A stretch of 64,000 bases of DNA from Flavobacteriaceae bacterium (GTDB lineage: Bacteria; Bacteroidota; Bacteroidia; Flavobacteriales; Flavobacteriaceae). The position numbers and the translations under genes were made by a program. The stretch's first letter is position 1, and the number at the start of each line of letters is the position of its first letter. The notes under the pieces were generated by a model. It saw only the letters and a list, made by a program, of their open reading frames with translations. It searched no databases and was not told where the DNA came from. Where the stretch lies: the NCBI GenBank assembly GCA_947448525.1, contig CANFNV010000004.1, positions 1 to 64,000 of the forward strand, in the 5' to 3' direction. Shown here in pieces: positions 34,936 to 44,425 of this stretch.

Positions 34936-35194
34936 TCGCTAAAAATAGTAAATAAATTAAAAAAAAGTGTTAAATGTAATATAAGAATTTAGTTTTTATT
35001 AGTATCCATGTATACCTCTTTTTCAAAAAATGCTTGGAATCAACAATAAATAATTTTTTCTATGATAAAGCATTACCAATGAGTTCTATAATCTTTAATA
35101 CTCAATTCCTATCTATGGTTTCAATTTCTTTAGCTACTTCCAAACGAATGAATTATTAATCTAGCAGTTTTTCTTGTATTTAATATAAAAGCAA

Positions 35195-38100
35195 CTATTG
35201 TTTTTCAATCCATAATCTTGCATTAACAAACGCTTCTATCCAAGGCGAAACTTCATCTTGATTATCGTTAGGGTAGTACGCCCAATTCCATGGGAAAGTA
35301 GAACGCTCTATATGAGGCATCATTACCAAGTGACGGCCAGTTTTATCGCACATCATGGCGGTTTTAAAATCCGAACCATTAGGGTTTGCAGGATAACCTT
35401 GGTAGGCATATTTTGCTACAATATTATATTGATTTTCTTCATAAGGCAACTTGAATTTTCCTTCGCCATGAGAAACCCAAACCCCTAAAGTGCTTCCTGC
35501 CAAAGTGGACAACATCACCGAATGATTTTCTTGTATTATTACCGAAGTGAAAATACTTTCGTGTTTATGTGAATCATTATGGTGCATTTTTCCGTGAATT
35601 TCATGTTCTGGATTTACCAATTCCAGTTCCATAAACAATTGACAACCGTTGCATATTCCCACCGATAAAGTGTCTTTGCGTCCAAAAAAATTCTTTAAGG
35701 CAGTATTGGCTTTTTCATTGTATTTGAATGCTCCAGCCCAACCTTTAGCGGAACCCAAAACATCTGAATTTGAAAATCCACCAACGGCCCCAATAAACTG
35801 AATATCTTCTAATGTTTCTCTTCCCGTAATTAAATCGGTCATGTGTACGTCTTTGACATCAAATCCAGCCAAGTACATAGCATTAGCCATTTCACGTTCC
35901 GAATTGCTTCCTTTTTCACGGATTATTGCCGATTTGGGACGAACCGAATTGGTTATTCTGAGAATCGAAGAATTTCCTGTAAAATGGTTTGGAAATTTAT
36001 ATTCTAAGGGTTGTTTTCCTAAATTTTCAAATCGCTCTTTGGCTTTATTATTTTTAGTCTGTTTTTGATCGAGCAGGAACGAGGTTTCAAACCAAATTTC
36101 CCGGTATTTATTAACTTCCAGTTTCCAGCTTCCAACTTCTAACAAATTTTCTTCCATAACTTCACCAATTTTGAAAAATTCAATTCCATTTAATGCTTTT
36201 TCAAAAAGCGAATCATTTTTTGCTTGAAGCACAACTCCAATATTTTCGGAAAATAAAATTTTAACCAAATCCTTTTCTATAAAAGAATTGAAGTTAATTT
36301 TCGCACCCAAATTCACATCGGCAAAACACATTTCTAATAAAGTAGTAATTAATCCTCCGCTACCAATATCATGACCAGAAACAATTTGACCAGCTTTAAT
36401 TAAACCTTGAATTTCATTAAATGCACTTTTGAAAAAAGCGGCGTTTTTGATGGTTGGTGTTTCAGTTCCAATTTTATTCAAGGTTTGTGCAAAAGAACTC
36501 CCGCCTAGTTTAAAATCATCTTGAGATAAATTGATGTAGTATATAGAACCACCATTGCGTTGTAAAACAGGTTCCACTACTTGAGTAATATTAGAACAAT
36601 TTCCAGCAGCCGAAATAATTACCGTTCCAGGCGCAATAACTTCTTCATTAGGATATTTTTGTTTCATTGAAAGCGAATCTTTTCCTGTCGGAATGTTAAT
36701 TCCCAATTCGATAGCAAAATTAGAACAAGCTTCAACGGCCTCATACAATCGAGCATCTTCACCTTCATTTTTGCATGCCCACATCCAATTGGCAGAGAGT
36801 GAAACACTTTTTAAATTATCCTTTAAAGGTGCAAAAACAATATTTGATAATGCCTCTCCAATCGCATTTCTACTTCCAGCTTTTGGGTCAATCAACCCTG
36901 AGATAGGCGAGTGCCCAATTGAAGTAGCAATTCCTTCTTTACCATTATAATCCAAAGCCATTACACCAACATTGTTTAATGGCAATTGCAACGGTCCAAC
37001 ACATTGTTGTTTGGCTACTTTTCCGCCTACACATCGATCTACTTTGTTGGTTAACCAGTCTTTACAAGCGACAGCTTCCAATTGAAACAATTGCTCAATA
37101 TACGTCGGTATTAGATTTTGTGAATATTCAAAATCATTATAATTTCTAACAACAGTTTTGTCGGTCATTATGGTTTTTGGAGAACTTCCAAAAAAGTCTT
37201 CCAAAGCATAATCCATTGGTTTTTCTCCAGTAGTTTTAGATTCAAAAGTAAAACGATGATTTCCTGTCACGTCTCCTACTTGATACATTGGCGAACGTTC
37301 TCTATCGGCAATTTTTTGAAGGATTTCGATGTCTTTTTTACCAATAACCAATCCCATGCGTTCTTGCGATTCGTTACCAATAATTTCTTTGGCAGAAAGT
37401 GTTGGGTCTCCTATTGGTAATTTATCTAAATCAATCAGCCCGCCCGTTTCTTCAACCAGTTCAGATAAACAATTTAAGTGCCCACCCGCTCCATGATCGT
37501 GAATAGAAACAATCGGATTGTTATCACTTTCTACTAATCCACGAATGGCATTGGCTGCACGTTTTTGCATTTCAGGATTCGAACGCTGAATGGCATTCAA
37601 TTCAATTCCAGAACCAAAAGCTCCTGTATCAGCGGAGGAAACTGCTGCACCTCCCATTCCGATTCTATAATTTTCTCCACCAAGAATTACAATTTTATCG
37701 CCTTCTTGCGGTTTCTTTTTTATGGCTTGGTCTAATTTTCCGTAGCCAATTCCACCCGCTTGCATAATTACTTTATCGTATCCTAACTTTCTTGCCTTTG
37801 CTGAGCTTGTCGAAGCATCGAAGTGCTCATTATGTTCAAACGTCAAAACCGAACCTGTAATTAGTGGTTGACCAAATTTATTTCCAAAATCGGATGCTCC
37901 GTTGGATGCTTTTATCAAAATATCCATGGGCGTTTGATACAGCCATTGGCGTTCTGCCATTCCGTTTTCGTAGGAACGGTTCTTATTTAATCTAGAATAT
38001 GAAGTCATGTAAACCGCAGTACCTGCTAATGGTAACGAACCTTGTCCGCCAGCCAATCGGTCTCTAATTTCACCACCCGAACCAGTTGCTGCACCATTAA

Positions 38101-38887
38101 ATGGTTCTACAGTTGTAGGAAAATTATGGGTTTCTGCTTTTAATGAAAGTACGGAATCAAATTCTTTTTCTTCATAAAAGTCAGGTTTGTCTGCACTTTT
38201 TGGTGCAAACTGAGTAACTTTCGGACCTTTTACGAAGGCCACATTATCTTTGTAAGCGGAAACAATATCATTTGGATTTTCAGAAGAGGTTTTTTTAATC
38301 AACTTGAATAAGGAAGTTTCTTTTTCAACTCCATCAACAATAAAAGTTCCGTTGAAAATTTTATGACGACAATGTTCAGAATTTGCTTGAGAAAATGCAA
38401 AAATCTCTGAATCGGTTAATTTTCGATTGATTTTTTCAGATAAATTTTCTAAATAAGCTACTTCGTCTGGACTTAAGGACAAACCTTCTTGTTGGTTGTA
38501 ATTTGCTATATTTTCAATTTCTAAAATGGCTTCGGGCTGAATATTAATAGTAAAAACATCTTGATTTAATTCGGAATATTTTTGCAAAAGCATTGGGTCA
38601 AAATCAGAGAACGATTCAGAGACTATCTGAAATTCCTCTATTCTTATAATACCTTCAATACCCATATTTTGGCAAATTTCTACAGCATTAGTGCTCCAAG
38701 GAGTTACCATTGCAGCTCGCGGACCAACAAAAAAATCCGTAAGAACGGATTTTGGTTTATTTTGAGAATCTAAAACAAGTTCAGATTGAAAAAGCCAATT
38801 TAATTTTGAGATGGTTGCTGCCGTCAATTCGCTAAGTGATTTCACAGCAAATACAGTAGTAGTTTCGTTTCCGAAAAAGTGAATCAT
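35195..38887 (-). CDS. purL: Phosphoribosylformylglycinamidine synthase, long form
   Basis: 1230 residues, the size of the single-chain enzyme with built-in glutaminase. The N-terminal and linker regions lead to the AIR-synthase-like halves (LKAETHNFPTTVEPFNGAATGSGGEIRD near 255, IHDHGAGGHLNCLSELVEETGG near 465), and the class I glutamine amidotransferase domain is at the end (SVGICNGCQLFMELELV, nucleophilic Cys near 1090; PHIERSTFPW near 1195). It converts FGAR, ATP and glutamine to FGAM in purine synthesis. A consensus promoter (38955-38985) gives a leader of roughly 60 nt with overlapping hairpins. Confidence 0.96.
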   Translation of the reverse strand: MIHFFGNETTTVFAVKSLSELTAATISKLNWLFQSELVLDSQNKPKSVLTDFFVGPRAAMVTPWSTNAVEICQNMGIEGIIRIEEFQIVSESFSDFDPMLLQKYSELNQDVFTINIQPEAILEIENIANYNQQEGLSLSPDEVAYLENLSEKINRKLTDSEIFAFSQANSEHCRHKIFNGTFIVDGVEKETSLFKLIKKTSSENPNDIVSAYKDNVAFVKGPKVTQFAPKSADKPDFYEEKEFDSVLSLKAETHNFPTTVEPFNGAATGSGGEIRDRLAGGQGSLPLAGTAVYMTSYSRLNKNRSYENGMAERQWLYQTPMDILIKASNGASDFGNKFGQPLITGSVLTFEHNEHFDASTSSAKARKLGYDKVIMQAGGIGYGKLDQAIKKKPQEGDKIVILGGENYRIGMGGAAVSSADTGAFGSGIELNAIQRSNPEMQKRAANAIRGLVESDNNPIVSIHDHGAGGHLNCLSELVEETGGLIDLDKLPIGDPTLSAKEIIGNESQERMGLVIGKKDIEILQKIADRERSPMYQVGDVTGNHRFTFESKTTGEKPMDYALEDFFGSSPKTIMTDKTVVRNYNDFEYSQNLIPTYIEQLFQLEAVACKDWLTNKVDRCVGGKVAKQQCVGPLQLPLNNVGVMALDYNGKEGIATSIGHSPISGLIDPKAGSRNAIGEALSNIVFAPLKDNLKSVSLSANWMWACKNEGEDARLYEAVEACSNFAIELGINIPTGKDSLSMKQKYPNEEVIAPGTVIISAAGNCSNITQVVEPVLQRNGGSIYYINLSQDDFKLGGSSFAQTLNKIGTETPTIKNAAFFKSAFNEIQGLIKAGQIVSGHDIGSGGLITTLLEMCFADVNLGAKINFNSFIEKDLVKILFSENIGVVLQAKNDSLFEKALNGIEFFKIGEVMEENLLEVGSWKLEVNKYREIWFETSFLLDQKQTKNNKAKERFENLGKQPLEYKFPNHFTGNSSILRITNSVRPKSAIIREKGSNSEREMANAMYLAGFDVKDVHMTDLITGRETLEDIQFIGAVGGFSNSDVLGSAKGWAGAFKYNEKANTALKNFFGRKDTLSVGICNGCQLFMELELVNPEHEIHGKMHHNDSHKHESIFTSVIIQENHSVMLSTLAGSTLGVWVSHGEGKFKLPYEENQYNIVAKYAYQGYPANPNGSDFKTAMMCDKTGRHLVMMPHIERSTFPWNWAYYPNDNQDEVSPWIEAFVNARLWIEKQ

Positions 38888-38900
38888 TGTGTTGTTGTTT

Positions 38901-38929
38901 AATCTGAACTTTATTCAGATTCTCATCTG
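38901..38929 (-). promoter_or_regulatory. Overlapping hairpins in the purL leader
   Basis: AATCTGAA (38901-38908) and TTCAGATT (38914-38921) form a perfect 8-bp inverted repeat. CAGAT (38916-38920) can instead pair with ATCTG (38925-38929). The two stems share bases and exclude one another, just upstream of the ATG at 38887. Confidence 0.4.
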
Positions 38930-38954
38930 ATGTTGTTCAATTTAGTTGTAAGTG

Positions 38955-38985
38955 CAAATTTAGTTTAAAAAATAGAAGTTGCAAA
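38955..38985 (-). promoter_or_regulatory. Consensus promoter of purL
   Basis: Minus strand: TTTG (38985-38982), 19 nt, TAAATTTG (38962-38955). Exact boxes and spacing; 67 nt to the ATG. Confidence 0.7.
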
Positions 38986-39084
38986 ACGACTTATGAATAG
39001 TTTTTAACGATTTTTTACAACTTTTCATTAAATAAAAAAAAGGTTTAATTGAATTTTTAATTCCTCTTTGTTTATTTCATAGCA

Positions 39085-40686
39085 TTAAGGAACAAATTGA
39101 TAGGAACCCAACGCCACACTACCATTTCTTGGGTTATTTAGAATGTCATTAAAACCACTAAAAGAACTGTCATTAGTTATTACAGTATTCCAAGCTTGAT
39201 TTAACCAAAGTTTATTGTTGGCAATATCTTTAAAATTAGGATTAAAAATAGTTGAATTAGTTGCTGCATAACAACTGCTGAAATTGGTAGTATTTGTAGG
39301 TAAATAAGCGGGATTATTATTACTATTATTAAATTTAATTAAGCAATGATTGAAATAGTAATTAAAAGTTGCTCCACCTTCTGTTTTATTGTCTAAAAAA
39401 AGTTCATTTTGATTACTGCCATAAATAATGCAATTGTTAAAGTTTGCTGCAATCAAGTCGCTTACATATCTTGTGGTGCTGGTATCTATGTAGTTGTTTA
39501 ATAAAACGGATACTTGTTTAGAACTGTTCCAATTGTTGTTGAACGTACAATGAGTAAAGTTGTATGTTCCACCAAAAGTCCCAGCTAAATCGGCTTGACC
39601 GCAAGTATTTATAACAATATTATTTCCGGTTACTATAGATTTTCTTGAAAGAATTCCAATGTTAGAGCAATTGTAAATTTGAGAATTATTTATAGTTAAA
39701 TAGGGTTTGTCGTTGTCTGAAAACAAAGCAAGATTTTGCATCAAAATACCTACAGTAGCATTTTTTAAAGTCAGATGGTTTATTAGATTATCCGCTTTGG
39801 TCGAATAGAACAAAATGGTACCCCATTGCCCTGGAACATCTGAAAAATCTTGCTCTAAACGGTCACCCATAAAAATCACTTCGTTGCTTAAATTCTCAGG
39901 TTTATGATCACTCGGTGCTGTTCCGTTAATTTTTAAAGCAGCATTTTTAGATACAATTAAACCAGAATTTGCATGAAAATGTATTCTTGCACCGGCATCG
40001 ACATTTAATGTCTCGTTATTTGGAATAAGAGTATAGCCATAGACAACATAGGGTTTGTCATTTTTCCAATGATATTCATCACCGTTGACAGGATGGTTGT
40101 GAATTAATGAATGTCCTACAGTAATGACCTGCTGATTTGTATCGTCTAAACCTAAATTAATTCCTTCGTAATTGTAATTATTGGGAGAAACTTCTGTTCT
40201 AGTGGGATAAATAAAATAGGCGTCCTGAATTAAAGTGACCAATTCGACCGTTTGCGGAGCACCTATGATATTTGAAAATTTAATTTGATCAGTATACAGA
40301 AAATCAGTAGGATTAGTGCTTGTCACATCACTCGTTACTTCAATAAAAATAAATAAACTGTCTTTGGCTAATAGTTCTACATTACTGAATATTTTACCTT
40401 GAGCACCTGCATCACCAGTCATTCCGTCAACCATAATTCGGTATTTAGAATTGATGCCTTTTCCCAATTGAATTTTGGGTATAGAAATATCTTTGTCGCT
40501 CTTGTTGTAAACTTTTAATTTATAGGTACTGGAACCAATATTGGTAAAAACAGTGTCTAAATAAACCGTGTCTTTGGAGAATTCCAATCCGCCAGAACTT
40601 GGTTCAAAAGCAAAATCTTTTCGACAGGAAGTTAAGGAAATGGCTATACCAACAAAAAGTAAAAAAAGTAATTTACGCATATTCAA
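39085..40686 (-). CDS. Beta-helix-repeat lipoprotein of unknown function
   Basis: 533 residues. A lipobox ends at Cys21 (ISLTSCRKD); the third residue is also Met and may be the real start. The N-terminal 170 residues look like an Ig/DUF1573-like beta domain (GGLEFSKDTVYLDTVFTNIGSSTYKLKVYN). The remainder has repeated short strands with Asn/Ser turns (HLTLKNATVGILMQNLALF, INNSQIYNCSNIGILSRKS, INTCGQADLAGTFGGTYNFTHCTF), which fits a right-handed parallel beta-helix. It would be anchored at the outer membrane, possibly binding or cleaving polysaccharide; no catalytic residues can be named. Transcribed alone, divergent from the menaquinone genes. Confidence 0.75.
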   Translation of the reverse strand: MNMRKLLFLLFVGIAISLTSCRKDFAFEPSSGGLEFSKDTVYLDTVFTNIGSSTYKLKVYNKSDKDISIPKIQLGKGINSKYRIMVDGMTGDAGAQGKIFSNVELLAKDSLFIFIEVTSDVTSTNPTDFLYTDQIKFSNIIGAPQTVELVTLIQDAYFIYPTRTEVSPNNYNYEGINLGLDDTNQQVITVGHSLIHNHPVNGDEYHWKNDKPYVVYGYTLIPNNETLNVDAGARIHFHANSGLIVSKNAALKINGTAPSDHKPENLSNEVIFMGDRLEQDFSDVPGQWGTILFYSTKADNLINHLTLKNATVGILMQNLALFSDNDKPYLTINNSQIYNCSNIGILSRKSIVTGNNIVINTCGQADLAGTFGGTYNFTHCTFNNNWNSSKQVSVLLNNYIDTSTTRYVSDLIAANFNNCIIYGSNQNELFLDNKTEGGATFNYYFNHCLIKFNNSNNNPAYLPTNTTNFSSCYAATNSTIFNPNFKDIANNKLWLNQAWNTVITNDSSFSGFNDILNNPRNGSVALGSYQFVP

Positions 40687-40812
40687 AATCTAATTTTGGT
40701 AAATGTATGTATTTATTTGAAAATTCAAAAATGCAATTTCTAAAATAAAACGCAACAAAAAGTATTTTATTCTGTATTTGTGAAACAATCTATCAATTAG
40801 CTCAAAAATAAC

Positions 40813-40820
40813 TAATTTTG
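40813..40820 (+). promoter_or_regulatory. -7 box (TAATTTTG) of the thioesterase-menF pair
   Basis: Exact TAnnTTTG, 16 nt before the ATG at 40837. No -33 TTTG at the proper distance. Confidence 0.4.
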
Positions 40821-40836
40821 CAGAAAATAAATTACT

Positions 40837-41259
40837 ATGTCTTTCGATAAAGAAAAAATGCTTCATTTATGTAATGAGTGGTCTAAAAATACGTTGATGG
40901 AAACGCTAGAAATTGTATATACTGATGCGGGCGAAGATTTTTTGGTAGCCACTATGCCAGTCAATTCAAAAGTGCATCAACCTATGGGATTGCTTCACGG
41001 AGGTGCCTCTGTGGCTTTAGCTGAAAGCGTGGGGAGTGCAGCATCCTTGATGTTTGTGAATCCCGAAAAGCAGGAAGTGCGTGGTATAGAGATTTCTGCA
41101 AATCATGTTCGAAGTAAAAAAGAGGGTTTGGTAACTGCAACAGCTAAAATTCTGCATAAAGGCGCCAGTATTCACTTGTGGGAAATTAGAATTGTGGATG
41201 AAAACGAGAAATTAATTTCGCTTTGTAAATTGACTAACATGATTTTACCAAGACGATAA
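40837..41259 (+). CDS. Hotdog-fold thioesterase, probable DHNA-CoA thioesterase
   Basis: 140 residues of the PaaI/YbdB/YdiI hotdog family: HQPMGLLHGGASVALAESVGSAAS (the HGG and catalytic Glu helix) and IEISANHVRSKKEGLVTATAKILHKG. Family members hydrolyse aryl-CoA thioesters. Its stop overlaps the ATG of menF by one base (TAATG), so the two are translationally coupled. That makes 1,4-dihydroxy-2-naphthoyl-CoA of the menaquinone pathway the likely substrate; the assignment rests on context as well as family. Confidence 0.83.
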   Translation: MSFDKEKMLHLCNEWSKNTLMETLEIVYTDAGEDFLVATMPVNSKVHQPMGLLHGGASVALAESVGSAASLMFVNPEKQEVRGIEISANHVRSKKEGLVTATAKILHKGASIHLWEIRIVDENEKLISLCKLTNMILPRR

Positions 41260-42317
41260 TGAGTATTTTGTTTGAAAAATTAAAACAACAATTAGAAGAT
41301 AAATTGCCGTTTGCTTGCTATTGCAAGCCTAATTCAGAAAAAATAATTGCGTTGGTACAGAAAACAGATGACCTTTTTGGGTTAGATGATTTCTCTTCTG
41401 GTTTTGCATTTGTTTCTTTTGATAACGAACAACGCTTTTTAATTCCTGAAAATCAATCGGATATTTATTTTGAGAAAGTTTCTATTTCCAATTTTATTTT
41501 TTCAGATAATACTAATTTTGAATTTAAAGAAACGGATAAAATATTTTTTGAAAGTATAGTAAAAAAAGCACTTTTAGAAATTGAAAGAGGAACTTTTGAA
41601 AAAGTAGTGCTATCAAGAAATGAACTAATTTCGATGACTAATTTTGATTTAGAATTGGTATTTAACAAGCTAGTTTCAAATTACCCAACGGCTTTCAATT
41701 CAATTTTTTATCATCCTAAAGTTGGTTTTTGGATAGGGGCAAGTCCAGAACAATTCTTGAAAATTGAAAATAATTTAATACAAACTATAGCTTTAGCTGG
41801 AACTAAATTAAATACTGGTTTAGAGGATTTTAAATGGAAAAAAAAAGAGATTGACGAGCAAAAAATTGTAGTTGATTTTATTGTCAACAACTTAAAAAAG
41901 TTTACAAATAAGGTTTCCAAATCACAACCTTATACTTTTCACGCGGGTTCGTTAATGCATATAAAAACCGATATTAAAGCTGAAATCAGTGACATAAATG
42001 AAATTAAGGAAATCATCAATTCTTTGCATCCTACACCAGCTGTTTGTGGATTTCCAAAAGATACAGCAAAAGAATTTATTTTGAAAAATGAAGTTTACAA
42101 AAGAGAATTTTATGCTGGATTTTTGGGCGAATGGAATAAAGATTTTCTTACTTATAAGGAAGAAAATTCCGATTTGTATGTAAATTTGCGTTGTATGAAA
42201 ATTAAAGAAAGCCATGTCGAATTGTTTATGGGATGCGGAATTAATAAGGGAAGTATTCCAGAAATGGAGTTTGTTGAAACGGTGAATAAGTCGCAAACAA
42301 TGAAAAAAGTATTGTAA
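41259..42317 (+). CDS. menF: Isochorismate synthase
   Basis: 352 residues. The chorismate-binding domain fills the C-terminal two thirds: IERGTFEKVVLSRNELI, YHPKVGFWIGASPEQFLKIE, TIALAGTKLN, FHAGSLMHIKTDIKAEI, LHPTPAVCGFPKDTAKEFI, REFYAGFLGEWNKD and LRCMKI. It isomerises chorismate to isochorismate, the first committed step of menaquinone synthesis. A siderophore-type EntC would fit the family equally well, but the coupled thioesterase and the absence of siderophore genes favour MenF. The ATG overlaps the previous stop. Confidence 0.88.
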   Translation: MSILFEKLKQQLEDKLPFACYCKPNSEKIIALVQKTDDLFGLDDFSSGFAFVSFDNEQRFLIPENQSDIYFEKVSISNFIFSDNTNFEFKETDKIFFESIVKKALLEIERGTFEKVVLSRNELISMTNFDLELVFNKLVSNYPTAFNSIFYHPKVGFWIGASPEQFLKIENNLIQTIALAGTKLNTGLEDFKWKKKEIDEQKIVVDFIVNNLKKFTNKVSKSQPYTFHAGSLMHIKTDIKAEISDINEIKEIINSLHPTPAVCGFPKDTAKEFILKNEVYKREFYAGFLGEWNKDFLTYKEENSDLYVNLRCMKIKESHVELFMGCGINKGSIPEMEFVETVNKSQTMKKVL

Positions 42318-42373
42318 TTTAGTAAGCCGGGAGTTTAAATAATTAGGTTAATAAAGTATAAAAATTAAAAACA

Positions 42374-43090
42374 ATGAAATTAGATATATTGGCATTTGGA
42401 GCACATCCTGATGATGTAGAATTGAGTTGTAGCGGTACTATTGCGAAAGAAATAAGCATAGGAAAGAAAGTTGGAGTTATAGACTTAACTCGCGGCGAAT
42501 TAGGTACGCGAGGTTCTGTTGAAATTCGTAATTTAGAATCTGCGAAAGCATCTGAAATTTTGGGTATTTCTGTTAGAGAAAATCTAGATATGCGCGATGG
42601 ATTCTTTTTGAATGATGAAAAACACCAATTGAAAGTAATTAAAATGTTACGCAAGTACAAACCCGAAATTGTCTTGTGTAATGCTATCGATGACAGGCAT
42701 ATTGACCATGGGAAAGGTAGTAAGTTAGTTTCCGAGGCTTGTTTTTTATCTGGTTTACGTCAGATTAAAACGGAGATAAATGGAGAGGCACAAGAAGCTT
42801 GGCGACCAAAAGTTGTTTACCACTACATACAATGGAAGAATATAGAACCTGATTTTGTGGTTGATATATCGGGATTTATGGATGTAAAAATGGAATCTAT
42901 TTTAGTATATGGTTCGCAGTTTTATAATCCCAATACAAACGAACCCGAATCGCCAATTAGTAGTAAAAACTTCTTGGATAGTGTGAAATATCGGGCACAA
43001 GACTTAGGAAGAATTATTGGAACGGATTATGCTGAAGGATTCACTGTTGAAAGATATTTGGCAGTCAATTGTTTAAGTGATTTGTTATAA
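42374..43090 (+). CDS. bshB1: Bacillithiol biosynthesis deacetylase BshB1
   Basis: 238 residues, PIG-L/LmbE fold. The zinc-site motif AHPDDVELSCSGTI (His11, Asp13, Asp14) and the later DDRHIDHGKGSKLV (metal His) are intact, and the DLTRGELGTRGS segment is typical of BshB1. It removes acetyl from GlcNAc-malate to give GlcN-malate in bacillithiol synthesis. Bacillithiol is the likely low-molecular-weight thiol of this organism, relevant to the persulfide dioxygenase at 593-2002 and to OxyR. It follows menF after 56 nt. Confidence 0.92.
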   Translation: MKLDILAFGAHPDDVELSCSGTIAKEISIGKKVGVIDLTRGELGTRGSVEIRNLESAKASEILGISVRENLDMRDGFFLNDEKHQLKVIKMLRKYKPEIVLCNAIDDRHIDHGKGSKLVSEACFLSGLRQIKTEINGEAQEAWRPKVVYHYIQWKNIEPDFVVDISGFMDVKMESILVYGSQFYNPNTNEPESPISSKNFLDSVKYRAQDLGRIIGTDYAEGFTVERYLAVNCLSDLL

Positions 43091-43106
43091 AATTTTATAT
43101 TTTTTC

Positions 43107-43138
43107 TTTGTACAATAAAAACTTTTGCAATACATTTG
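43107..43138 (+). promoter_or_regulatory. Consensus promoter of tRNA-His
   Basis: TTTG (43107-43110), 20 nt, TACATTTG (43131-43138), ending 12 nt before the tRNA. Confidence 0.75.
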
Positions 43139-43150
43139 CACTCGTTAAAT

Positions 43151-43225
43151 GGTGGTTGTAGCTCAGCTGGTTAGAGCGCTGGTTTGTGGTGCCGGAAGTC
43201 GCCGGTTCGAACCCGGTCATCCACC
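43151..43225 (+). tRNA. tRNA-His (anticodon GTG)
   Basis: The 5' end carries the extra G(-1) opposite C73 that marks tRNA-His. D arm GCTC/GAGC, anticodon loop TTGTGGT with anticodon GTG, T arm GCCGG/CCGGT around TTCGAAC. The acceptor stem has one T-T mismatch (43156/43220). CCA is not encoded. Confidence 0.93.
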
Positions 43226-43232
43226 CTTAATT

Positions 43233-43265
43233 AAAAAGCCCTGAAGAAATTCAGGGCTTTTTTTG
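43233..43265 (+). terminator. Terminator of tRNA-His
   Basis: AAAAAGCCCTGAA and TTCAGGGCTTTTT form a 13-bp stem with a very short loop; more T follows. Because A-runs lie on its other side it can also end lpxD transcription from the opposite strand. Confidence 0.85.
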
Positions 43266-43280
43266 TGTTTTTAAGTGTGA

Positions 43281-44270
43281 TTATTCGGTCGCCATTCTTT
43301 TTAAAATAGCCCATTGTTTTAAAGCTGTTCGAGCTTCGACGGCGGGATAACCCAACATGGTTTTTCCAGCAGGAACATCGGCTGCAACACCAGATCCCGC
43401 TCCAATAATAACCCCATCACCTAAAGTCAAATGATCTTTAATTGAAGAACTTCCTCCAATAATAACCCCATTTCCTAAAGTAACTGAACCTGCAAGTCCG
43501 CTATTTCCAGCCATAATACAGAATTTGCCTAATTTACTGTTGTGTCCAATTTGAACTAAATTATCAATTTTACAGCCGTCTCCTAAAATTGTGGAACTGA
43601 ATTTTCCTCTATCAACAGACGAGTTGGCTCCAATTTCTACATTATTTCCAATAATTACATTTCCAATTTGTGGAATTTTTGCCAATCCGCGCTCTGGGCA
43701 AGGTCTAAAACCAAAACCATCCGCGCCAATGGTGCAGTTTGGATGCAAAATGCAATAGTCGCCAATATGACAACGTTCGCGCACCACCGCCCCCGACCAA
43801 ATTACGGAGTTTTTACCAATAGTACTTTCGTCAAGAATTGTGACATTTGGATATAAGGTTACAAATTCGCCTAAAACTACCTTTGGTCCAACATAACAAT
43901 TGGCGCCAATTCGAGTTCCATTTCCTATTGTTGCAGAAGCATCGACTACTGCGGTTGGATGAATTTCGTGGCTGAATAATGGTGGAGCAGGAGCAAAGAG
44001 TTCCAAAACTTGTGACATAGCCAAATCGGCATTTTTAACTTTAATAAAAACCTTGTTGGTGCCGGGTTCTATAGTAACATCTTCGTTTACAATTGCAGCA
44101 CAAGCTTTGGAATTTTCCCAAAGTTTTTCATATTTTTTATTTCCAATAAAAGAAATTTCGGTTTCACTCGCCAGTTCTAATTGCTCTGGTGCTGAAATTA
44201 AATGGGTTGTTCCTCCCACAATAATGCCGTTTAAAACTTCATTAATTTCTTGAATCGTATATTTTTTCAT
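43281..44270 (-). CDS. lpxD: UDP-3-O-acylglucosamine N-acyltransferase LpxD
   Basis: 329 residues. An N-terminal uridine-binding domain (to about 100) precedes a left-handed beta-helix of hexapeptide repeats (IHPTAVVDASATIGNGTRIG onward). LpxD features are GADGFGFRPCPERGLAKIPQIGNVIIG, the catalytic His in LVQIGHNSKLGKFC and a short C-terminal helix that starts after MLGYPAVEARTALKQ. It adds the second acyl chain in lipid A synthesis at the cytosolic face of the inner membrane. Unlike in many bacteria, no lpxA or fabZ lies beside it here. Confidence 0.9.
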   Translation of the reverse strand: MKKYTIQEINEVLNGIIVGGTTHLISAPEQLELASETEISFIGNKKYEKLWENSKACAAIVNEDVTIEPGTNKVFIKVKNADLAMSQVLELFAPAPPLFSHEIHPTAVVDASATIGNGTRIGANCYVGPKVVLGEFVTLYPNVTILDESTIGKNSVIWSGAVVRERCHIGDYCILHPNCTIGADGFGFRPCPERGLAKIPQIGNVIIGNNVEIGANSSVDRGKFSSTILGDGCKIDNLVQIGHNSKLGKFCIMAGNSGLAGSVTLGNGVIIGGSSSIKDHLTLGDGVIIGAGSGVAADVPAGKTMLGYPAVEARTALKQWAILKRMATE

Positions 44271-44374
44271 TAGTTTGAGTTATAAATTGTTATCAAATTA
44301 ACTAAATAGATTTGATTATTACTAATATTTCAATTGAAAAATTTATTAATAACATCACTTTTAAGAAACTTTTA

Positions 44375-44408
44375 AAAACAAAAAAGCGTTGAGAAATCAA
44401 CGCTTTTG
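44375..44408 (-). terminator. Terminator of valS
   Basis: Minus strand: AAAAGCGTTGA and TCAACGCTTTT pair over an 11-bp stem with a 4-nt loop, followed by a T run. It starts 17 nt after the valS stop. Confidence 0.88.
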
Positions 44409-44425
44409 GTAGGTTTATTATTAAA

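Noticed and set aside
35090..35150. Minus-strand peptide RLEVAKEIETIDRN downstream of purL as a gene remnant
   Set aside because: The open stretch is only about 15 codons with a stop just before it; nothing else supports it.
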